Below are positions 49,217 to 57,300 of a DNA stretch of 64,000 nt, piece by piece. The notes beneath the pieces are model-generated. The model did no database searches and was not told where the DNA came from. It saw nothing but the letters and a program-made list of their open reading frames with translations. Both the position numbers and the translations under genes were made by a program. Source of the DNA: Hymenobacter negativus (GTDB taxonomy: Bacteria > Bacteroidota > Bacteroidia > Cytophagales > Hymenobacteraceae); the NCBI RefSeq assembly GCF_017571495.1, contig NZ_JAGETZ010000020.1, forward strand, positions 42,755-106,754, in the 5' to 3' direction. Positions within the stretch are counted from its first letter, which is position 1. Each line of letters starts with the position of its first letter.

Positions 49217-51985
49217 ATGTTTAGAACTGAATTGACAATTGCTCCGGCCGCCGGCCAGCTGGCGCGCACCGCGCAGGTGCTGACGATGGGCTCGTGCTTC
49301 GCCGATAGCATCGGCGCACGGCTGGTGGCCAACAAAGTAGAAACGCGAGTGAATCCGTTTGGCACGGTGTTCCAGCCGCTGGCGCTGGCTAGGTTGCTGC
49401 GGTCGGCTGCGGGCGAGGATGTGGATTGGCAGCGGCACTTGGTACAAGCGCGGGGCCGCTGGCAGAGCTATGACCTGCACGGTAGTGTGGGCGCTGAATC
49501 ACCGGTGGAGCTGCTTCAGTACATTCAGGAAGTGGTGCGGCAAACTGGTGATTTCTTGCGCACTGCCGATGTGGTGATGCTGACGCTGGGTACAGCATGG
49601 GCCTACCGCCTACGCGAAACCGGGGAGTTGGTGAGCAATTGCCACAAGCAGCCAGCCGACCTGTTTGTGCGCGAACTGCTGACACCCGATGAAATCATCA
49701 ATGCATTGGCCGAGACCCACGCGTATCTGCGGCGTATTAACCCGAGTCTACGCTTTGTGCTAACGGTGAGCCCGGTGCGGCATTTGAAAGAAACGCTGCA
49801 GTTGAATGCGGTAAGCAAATCGGTATTGCGTCTGGCTACGCACATCGTAAGCGACTTGCTGCCGGGTGTGGCCTACTTTCCAGCATACGAGCTGCTGGTG
49901 GATGACCTGCGTGACTACCGCTTTTATGCTTCGGATATGCTACACCCGTCGGAGGTGGCAGAAGACTATATCTGGGAGAAATTTGCCCGGGCATATTTCG
50001 ATGCAGATTTTGGCCGGTTCCGCAAGGAATGGGCAGCAGTGAGGCAGTCGCTGAGCCACCGCCCATTGCACGATGGCGCGCCGGAGCATCGGCAATTTCT
50101 GGAAAGCACCCGCGAAAAACTGGAACAACTGAGCCTGCGCAAGGTGAACGTAGCCGATGAGCTACGAACTGTGCGAGCACGGCTGGCCTCCCTGCCGGTG
50201 CCCCGTGAACCAGAGCCGGTCGTTGAACTGGAGGACGACGAGGAGCGGATTGATATTGGAGAAGGCTCGGAGGTTTCGGTGATTGTGCGAGTAAATCCGC
50301 AGGACTCGAAAGTGGCCGATGCAGCGGAGGAAACGCTCTCGGCGGAATTAGGTCAATTTGGGGATGCGGCACGGGCGCCACGCTTGTCGCCGGAAGAGTT
50401 CCGGGCACAGCGGGCAGCGCGCTCTGGTCGACCGGAACGCGGGCGGCGCGACGGGCGCAACAAAGGCCAATTGGCAACGCCTAATGAGAATGAGCAGTTT
50501 CAGGCTACGACTCCCGTAGATGAATCTCCTACTCCAACCTTAGCACCAACGGCTGCTGAAGTAAATCTGATAGAGCAAATCGAGGTGGGTGGTGTGCTGG
50601 CTACGGATGCAACTGCAGCGCAGGAGCCTGTTAAGCGGAAGAAACGCCGCTCGCGAGGTGGGGCTAAGCGCACGGCTCGCAAGCACGCGCTGCGCTTAGC
50701 GGCCGAAATGGACTCGAGTGAAGAGCAGCAAGCTGTTTCGGGAGAAGGGCTAGCCGCGCCAGCAGGTCTGGAAGCAGAGGCACCGGTTCTTCGCCCGGAA
50801 GGGCAAAAGTCTAGTGTTATTGTTAAGTCGCAGCCCGTGAAGCGTGGTGGGCGGCGCAACGAGGCTGGCCGGATGCCGCGCGTGGCGCTTTTTGCCGCCT
50901 CGCTAGCGGAGGAACCGATGGAAGCGCAACCGGTAGATGCAGAAATGCCGACGCCAGTAGTAGCTACCTTGGAAGCAACGTTGACGAAGACCAGAAGTAC
51001 CGCTGCTGATGAACCAGCTGTTAGTCCGTCTCGCAACAGCCGTAACCGGAAGAAGAAAAAAGCAGCAAGAGCGCTGGAGGCTGGTGTAACGAACGAAACT
51101 GTTCCGCCCATTCTGCTAGTAGCAGAAGTGGCTTCCGACCTACCGATTGCAAGCGCTGAGCAGCTTTCCGGAACGGATGCGAATGGGCCAGCAACAACAA
51201 TAGAAACTCAGGCTGATGACACTCGTCGGGCATCGTTGCCGGTGGCAGCCCTGCCAGTGAGTGGGCAGGCATCGGCAGCGACTACCGTTGGTGAGGCGGT
51301 TGTTGGGCAATCTGTTTCATCGGGAGGTAAGTCATCGCGGCGTGCGAAAAGCCGCACTGTTAGTGGGGCGCGTACCGAAAAACCGGCGGTTGACACGCCT
51401 ATTATTCCGGTATCTGATTCACCGGCGGTGCGTACGCAAGTAGCAGGCGGGCGGCTCACTGGCTCATCGGCAACGTTGGTCGAACCAAGCGCACCGGCGC
51501 CTGAGGCCGCACCTAAAGTGGTAACGGCAAAGGCTGTACCATCAAAAGCCAAGGTAAAAGCGAAAAGCGATGTGGCAATTGAACCTGTTGTAGCAACTGC
51601 TCCGGATGCAGCAGCGGTTACTGCAGCCACCAAAGGCCCACCCAAAGCCCAGCCTAAGGCAACCAAACCCAAAGCAGGGCCAAATAAGCCCACTGTACCT
51701 GAAGTAACGGATACATCTGCTGCTATACCTGATTCAGACAAGCCGGTGGTAGCAAAAAAGGCTGCCAACCGAAGTGCTAAGACACCAGCTAAAGAAGCTA
51801 CGGTTACTCCGGTCCCGGCTGAGAAGCCTAAGCCAGCAGCTAAAACGCCAGCTAAAAAGACGGTAGCTAAACCTGATGCAGAGCCGGAAGAGAAAAAGGC
51901 ACTATCAAAAGCAAAAGCACCTAAGGCTGCAGCTGCAGAACCAACGACTGCCAAGCCTAAAACGCCTAAGAAGTCGGCTTCGTAG
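49217..51985 (+). CDS. GSCFA domain protein with long basic low-complexity tail
   Basis: 922 residues. Residues about 1-290 are a GSCFA domain: LTMGSCFADSIGARL near 22 with the catalytic-type Ser in GSCF, NPFGTVFQP, LGTAWAY, NCHKQPADLF, LTVSPVRHLKETLQ and the distal DMLHPSEVAEDYIWEKF with Asp and His. Such domains are SGNH-hydrolase-like esterases or acyltransferases of unknown substrate. The other 630 residues look disordered: an acidic part (300-450), then Lys/Arg patches KRKKRRSRGGAKRTARKHAL near 471 and RNRKKKKAARAL near 608, and a histone H1-like Ala/Pro/Lys end. Typical relatives are about 320 residues, so the tail is unusual. It follows rplI and its terminator. Confidence 0.88.
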   Translation: MFRTELTIAPAAGQLARTAQVLTMGSCFADSIGARLVANKVETRVNPFGTVFQPLALARLLRSAAGEDVDWQRHLVQARGRWQSYDLHGSVGAESPVELLQYIQEVVRQTGDFLRTADVVMLTLGTAWAYRLRETGELVSNCHKQPADLFVRELLTPDEIINALAETHAYLRRINPSLRFVLTVSPVRHLKETLQLNAVSKSVLRLATHIVSDLLPGVAYFPAYELLVDDLRDYRFYASDMLHPSEVAEDYIWEKFARAYFDADFGRFRKEWAAVRQSLSHRPLHDGAPEHRQFLESTREKLEQLSLRKVNVADELRTVRARLASLPVPREPEPVVELEDDEERIDIGEGSEVSVIVRVNPQDSKVADAAEETLSAELGQFGDAARAPRLSPEEFRAQRAARSGRPERGRRDGRNKGQLATPNENEQFQATTPVDESPTPTLAPTAAEVNLIEQIEVGGVLATDATAAQEPVKRKKRRSRGGAKRTARKHALRLAAEMDSSEEQQAVSGEGLAAPAGLEAEAPVLRPEGQKSSVIVKSQPVKRGGRRNEAGRMPRVALFAASLAEEPMEAQPVDAEMPTPVVATLEATLTKTRSTAADEPAVSPSRNSRNRKKKKAARALEAGVTNETVPPILLVAEVASDLPIASAEQLSGTDANGPATTIETQADDTRRASLPVAALPVSGQASAATTVGEAVVGQSVSSGGKSSRRAKSRTVSGARTEKPAVDTPIIPVSDSPAVRTQVAGGRLTGSSATLVEPSAPAPEAAPKVVTAKAVPSKAKVKAKSDVAIEPVVATAPDAAAVTAATKGPPKAQPKATKPKAGPNKPTVPEVTDTSAAIPDSDKPVVAKKAANRSAKTPAKEATVTPVPAEKPKPAAKTPAKKTVAKPDAEPEEKKALSKAKAPKAAAAEPTTAKPKTPKKSAS

Positions 51986-52071
51986 AATCAAATCAATCTG
52001 AAGGAATAAGTTCTTTAAACTCAGGATAACAAAGAGCCTGCGTCGTTTTTAATTTGTTGTGGTAAATCAAT

Positions 52072-52100
52072 CCAAACCCGGCCCTTTTCGCCGGGTTTGG
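52072..52100 (+). terminator. Terminator after the GSCFA gene
   Basis: CCAAACCCGGC (52072-52082) pairs perfectly with GCCGGGTTTGG (52090-52100), followed by TGTTTTAG. It lies 87 bases after the stop, and its position inside any frame begun at the GTG at 52059 argues for the later ATG at 52131 as the start of the next gene. Confidence 0.75.
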
Positions 52101-52130
52101 TGTTTTAGTCCCTCTCCTACCCTACTCGTT

Positions 52131-54227
52131 ATGGCCCACGCAACGCCTCACGCCAACCGCCTCGCTGAAGAAACCAGCCCTTATCTGCAACAGCACGCCC
52201 ACAACCCGGTGGACTGGTACCCGTGGGGACCAGAGGCGCTAGGCCGCGCCAAAGCCGAGCAAAAGCCGATTTTGGTGAGTATTGGCTATGCTGCTTGCCA
52301 TTGGTGCCACGTGATGGAGCGCGAGTCGTTTGAAAATGCGGCGGTGGCGGCGGTGATGAACACACATTTCGTGTGCATCAAGGTGGACCGCGAGGAACGG
52401 CCCGATGTAGACCAGATTTATATGGATGCCCTGCACGCCATGGGCTTGCAGGGGGGCTGGCCGCTGAATGTGTTCTTGACGGCCGATGCCAAGCCTTTTT
52501 ATGGGGGCACGTATTTTCCGAAAGGCAGCTGGGTGAAGCTGCTGACGAACATTGGCGAAGCCTACGCGGGCGAGCACCGGGCCGAACTGGAGCAGTCGGC
52601 GGAGCGGTTTATGGAGGTGATTGGGACCAGTGAGCTGGCCAAGTGCGGCGCGCACAATCGCAACACGGCGCAGGAAGCCGACTATTCGGCCTTGCAGGCT
52701 ATTGGCGTGGCACCGGAAACTGGTCCGGCTGGGGTTTCGGCAGAGGAGTTCAAGCTACTGGTATATAACCTGGGGGTGCAGTTTGACCGGGAGCATGGCG
52801 GCATGAACCGGGCTCCAAAGTTTCCGATGCCCAGCATCTGGCGGTTTTTGCTGCGGGCATACGCCATCAGTGGCAGCCAGACGGTGCTGGACCAGGCCGT
52901 ACTCACCTTGCGCGAAATGGCCTGGGGCGGCATTTATGACCAGGCGCACGGCGGCTTTGCGCGCTATTCGGTGGACGGTGAGTGGCTGGCCCCGCATTTC
53001 GAGAAGATGCTGTACGATAACGGGCAGCTGGTGAGCTTATACAGCGAAGCCTTCCAAATCACGCAGGACGAGCTGTTTCGGGAAACCGTTTACGATACCA
53101 TCGAATTTATACGGCTGGAGTTGACTAATGCTGAGGGCGGGTTTTATTCGTCGCTTGATGCAGATAGTGAGGGCGAGGAAGGACGGTTTTACGTTTTCAC
53201 AAAGGAAGAATTGCGCACCATTCTGGGCGATGAAGAGCCGTTGTTTTCGGACTATTACAACTGCACGGCCCTCGGCAACTGGGAGCATGGCCGAAACATC
53301 CTGCACCGCCGCGCAACGGATGAGGAATTTGCTGCAGCTCACCAACTGGCGCCCGGCGTGGTACCAGAGCTGGTGGCGGGCTGGAAGCAGAAAATAATGG
53401 CGGTGCGCGCCACCCGCGTGCGCCCCGGCCTCGATGACAAGGTGCTGACTGGCTGGAATGCGCTGATGCTGCAAGGCCTGACGGACGCCTACCGCGCATT
53501 CGGCGAACTCGAATTTCTGGTGATGGCGGAGCACAATGCCCGCTTTATTGAGGCGAACCTGCGCGATGGGAAGCGTCTGTACCGGACCTGCAAGAATGGC
53601 CGGGCCAGTATCAGCGGCTTTCTGGAGGATTACGCGTTGGTCATTCAGGCCTACATCAGCCTGTATGAGGTGAGCTTTGCTGAAAAATGGCTGCGTGAGG
53701 CCGAGAGGCTAACGGAATACGTTCTAAGCAACTTCTTCGACTCAACCGAAAACCAGTTTTTCTATACCGACAGCAGTGCTGAACCGCTTATTGTTCGCAA
53801 AAAAGAGTTGTTCGACAACGTCATTCCCGCCTCAAACTCCGTGATGGCGCACAACCTGCGCCGCCTGGGCCGTCACCTCGAAAAGGCCGAATATGTGGAC
53901 CTGGCCGCCGCCATGCTCGCCCAGATTCGGCACTTAGTAGTGAAGGAGCCGCAACACCTTACCAACTGGGCCTCTTTGTACGCGGCGCTGCTGCGGCCGG
54001 GCGCGGAAGTGGCCATCGTCGGGCCGGATGCAGAAACGTTTCGGGAAGAACTGAACCGACAGTTCCTATTCGACGCTGTGCTGACGGGGACGGAGGAAGC
54101 TTCCAAACTGCCGCTACTGGCCCTGCACACGCCCACACAGGATGGGCGCACTGCCGTACACATCTGCCGCAATCAGGCGTGCCTGCCACCGGTATTTAGT
54201 GTAACAGAAGCTTTAGGGGAGCTTTAA
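52131..54227 (+). CDS. Thioredoxin-fold DUF255 protein (YyaL / SPATA20 family)
   Basis: 698 residues from the ATG at 52131. Family start phrase ANRLAEETSPYLQQHAHNPVDW leads into a thioredoxin-like domain with the CHWC motif in YAACHWCHVMERESF near residue 49, then KVDREERPDVDQIYMDALH and GGWPLNVFLTADAKPFYGG. The rest is an alpha/alpha toroid like that of N-acylglucosamine epimerases (GGFARYSVDGEWLAPHFEKML near 280, LDDKVLTGWNALM near 435, VIPASNSVMAHNL near 565). Function is unsettled; a redox role is possible. It stands alone between two terminators. Confidence 0.93.
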   Translation: MAHATPHANRLAEETSPYLQQHAHNPVDWYPWGPEALGRAKAEQKPILVSIGYAACHWCHVMERESFENAAVAAVMNTHFVCIKVDREERPDVDQIYMDALHAMGLQGGWPLNVFLTADAKPFYGGTYFPKGSWVKLLTNIGEAYAGEHRAELEQSAERFMEVIGTSELAKCGAHNRNTAQEADYSALQAIGVAPETGPAGVSAEEFKLLVYNLGVQFDREHGGMNRAPKFPMPSIWRFLLRAYAISGSQTVLDQAVLTLREMAWGGIYDQAHGGFARYSVDGEWLAPHFEKMLYDNGQLVSLYSEAFQITQDELFRETVYDTIEFIRLELTNAEGGFYSSLDADSEGEEGRFYVFTKEELRTILGDEEPLFSDYYNCTALGNWEHGRNILHRRATDEEFAAAHQLAPGVVPELVAGWKQKIMAVRATRVRPGLDDKVLTGWNALMLQGLTDAYRAFGELEFLVMAEHNARFIEANLRDGKRLYRTCKNGRASISGFLEDYALVIQAYISLYEVSFAEKWLREAERLTEYVLSNFFDSTENQFFYTDSSAEPLIVRKKELFDNVIPASNSVMAHNLRRLGRHLEKAEYVDLAAAMLAQIRHLVVKEPQHLTNWASLYAALLRPGAEVAIVGPDAETFREELNRQFLFDAVLTGTEEASKLPLLALHTPTQDGRTAVHICRNQACLPPVFSVTEALGEL

Positions 54228-54281
54228 GCAACATTACTGCATACTCCATATCCCGGCCCAGGCAGTCATTCCCAAAACATA

Positions 54282-54317
54282 AAAGCCCTTCCGGCCAAGT
54301 GGCCAGAAGGGCTTTTA
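54282..54317. terminator. Bidirectional terminator between convergent genes
   Basis: AAAAGCCCTTCCGGCC (54282-54297) pairs with GGCCAGAAGGGCTTTT (54302-54317) with one mismatch, and A and T runs flank it on both sides. It serves the DUF255 gene and the convergent repeat protein gene. Confidence 0.9.
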
Positions 54318-54376
54318 GATATCGAAATCAGGCCCAGAACAGTAGCCAGAGCCTGATTTCGACTGGTGAGGCCGGT

Positions 54377-57300
54377 TTATTCCAGTGTCACCTTCCGCGT
54401 GAATACCGCACTACCGCTCACCACGCGCACCGTGTAGAGGCCGGTGGCCAGGTCATGGGTGTTCAGAACGTGCTCGGTGGTGCCGCCGGCCAAGGTTGCG
54501 GTGCGCACTACCTGCCCAAGCACATTAACCAGACTAATGGTAGAAGGGCGGGCAGTGGCGTTGCCTAGCTTGAGGGTAAGCTGGCCGGTGTTGCTGGGGT
54601 TGGGGTACACCAGCAGGGCATTGGTATCAGCCTGCACCCGGGCGGCCGTCGGTATTGCGCCGCTGATGGTGAAGGCACCTGGCGTATCGGCGGCACCGTA
54701 GCCGCTCACGGCCAAGTAGTAGCGCGCCCCCGGTGTGAGGCCCGTGAGGGTGATGGTACCCAAGCTGGTATTGTTGACGCCGCTGCTGCGGCAACTAACC
54801 AGCGTGAACGGACCGGTGGTGCAGTTGGGAGCACTGAACACCCGCACCATGCCCGCCGGCGCGCCCGTCAGGGTGAGCGTAACGGAGGTGACGCCGGTGG
54901 CGGGCGTCATGGCAAACCACACGTCACGCTGCGTGGTAGCGGGCGAGCAGGTTGGTGCCCCAATGCCCGGCTGGGCGCTGGTAGTAGCCCCCACGTTGGT
55001 GCTCGAAATGGGCTGCAAGGGGCTGCCAGTGGGGGTGAGCGCCAGAGTGACGGCGCCACAGGGGTCATCATTTGCCGGGCCACCACCAGTTGCTAGCGTC
55101 TGGAAGCAGATGGGGCCCACGAATGCGCTGCTGCCAGCGGCACCGGGGCAGTCCTGCCGCACATAGAAGCAGTAGCTGGTGGCTGCCGCTAGCCCCGTAA
55201 GCAGCACGTTGGCGCTGACAATACCACTTACTGTAATGCCCGTGCCCAGCACAAAGCCTTGCAAGCCATACTGCACGGTGTAGGTAGTACCGGTAGCGGG
55301 CGTACCACCTGGCTGCCAGGCAAGCTGCACAGTGGAAACCGTAGGCGTAGCCGTGGGATTGGTCGGGCTGGCGCAGTTGCCCGATGCGGCGGTAGTGGTG
55401 AAGCAGGCAGGTCCGGCATAAGCACCATTGCCCGTTGAGCCCGGGCAATCCTGACGGACATAGAAGCAATACGCCGTGCCCGCCTGCAAGCCCGTTAGCT
55501 GGAAGCTGGGTGAAGTAATGCCGGAAATGACCGTACCGGTACCCAAAACGAAATTTTGCAAGCCATATTCCACCGTGTAGGTAGTGCCGCTGGGCGGAGT
55601 TCCGGCAGTTTGCCAACCCAGCTGAGCGCTGGAATTTGTGATGGCAGTAGCCGTTGGACTGGTGGGCACAGCGCAGGGCGTAGTGAAGCAGATGGGGCCG
55701 GCATAGGCACTGCTGCCATTGCCACCGGGGCAATCCTGCCGTACATAAAAGCAGTAGGCCGTGCCCGGCTGCAGGCTGGTGAGCTGCGTACTGGCCGTGG
55801 TGAGGCCGGTAACTACCGTGCCAGCACCCAGCGCAAAGCCCTGCAAGCCATACTCCACGGTGTAGGTGGTGCCGGTGGCAGGCGTGCCGCCGGGCTGCCA
55901 GTTCAGCTGGGCGGTAGTAGCCGTGACGCTGGCAGCGACTGGCGCGGTAGGCGTGGTGCAGTTGGTGGGTGAGGTGGCGCACACAGCCAGCGTCCCCAGG
56001 CGGGTTCCATTGTAGCCCCACACCCGCACATACAGCACTTCGCCGGGCGTCCGGCCAGTAATGGTCAGCAATGATTTCAGGTTACCCGCGCCGTCGTCAT
56101 CGCAATCAAGCTGGGTGAGCGTGGTGCAGGCACCCGAATAAATGCTCATGCCGGTGTCGCCTACATCGGTGCCAATGGTGGGCACCACAGTGCGCACCGT
56201 TACGATACCGGAGGCCGGTACGGTAACCGAAAACCACAGGTCGCGGCCCTGGTAACTAGCGCAGGTGGGGACAGGAGCGCCGGTACTGCCGGTGGCATCG
56301 GTGTTGTCGGCGGTGGTCTGGCTCACGCAGGTGGTGCCAAACTGCACAGGTATGTTGATAGCCCCGGCGCAGTCGTCATTTATGGGAGGTGGCGGCGGGG
56401 TAGTTACGCACAGAGTGAAAGTCGCATTGGCCGATGTGGGCGCGGTACCATTGGCATAAATGCGCAGGTAATACGTTTGGCCGCTGGTCAGGCCACCAAT
56501 GCTGGTACCGGTGGTGCTGCCAGGCTGCACCGTGAGGCAGGTCAGGCTGGTCGAGCTGGCACAAGTACCGGTGCGCACATCAACCACCGCACCGAAACGC
56601 GAGTTCAGGGTAATGAGCTGCGCCACTCCACTAGCTGTGAAACTGTACCATACATCATTGGCCATTGCAGCAAAGCCACAGTTGGCAGCGGGCGGCAGCG
56701 ACTGCGAGGCGGCCTCAACCGTCCCACTGACCGGGGCTGTGCAAGTCGTGCCGACGGTCAGGGCCACAGCAGCTGTGCACTCGTCGTTAACCGGCGGCGC
56801 GGGAGCCGGGCTCACGCACAAGGTAAACGTGGCATTGGCCGGAACGGGCTGCACCGTACCATTGGCATAGATGCGAATAAAATAGGTTTGGCCGCTCGTC
56901 AGGCCTCCCACGATGGTACCAGTGGTGTTGCCAGCAAAAACCGTGGTGCAGAAAATGCTGGTCGAGTTGGTGCAAGTACCCGAAAGCACATCCAGCACGG
57001 CCCCAAAGCGGGGATTCAGGGTGATTTGCTGGGTAATACCACCGGCCACGAAGCTGTACCATACATCGGCTGCTGTGGTGGCGGTGCCGCAGCTACCGCT
57101 CGGTGGCAGCGACTGCGAAGCGCCCACCACAGTGCCATTGGTGGAGTTGGCGCAGTTCTGCACCACGGCAATTGCTACGGCGGCGCTGCAATCGTCGTTG
57201 GCCGCTGCCGCGGCTCCGGGCGTGAGGCAGATGGTGAAGGCGGCGTTAGCCGGCAACGGCTGCACGTTGGCATTCGCAAAAATCCGCAGGAAATAGGTCT

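Noticed and set aside
55068..56021. A 317-codon frame in the FnIII region of the giant surface gene
   Set aside because: It is a shifted reading of the FnIII repeats in the same strand and repeats the same nonsense words with them.
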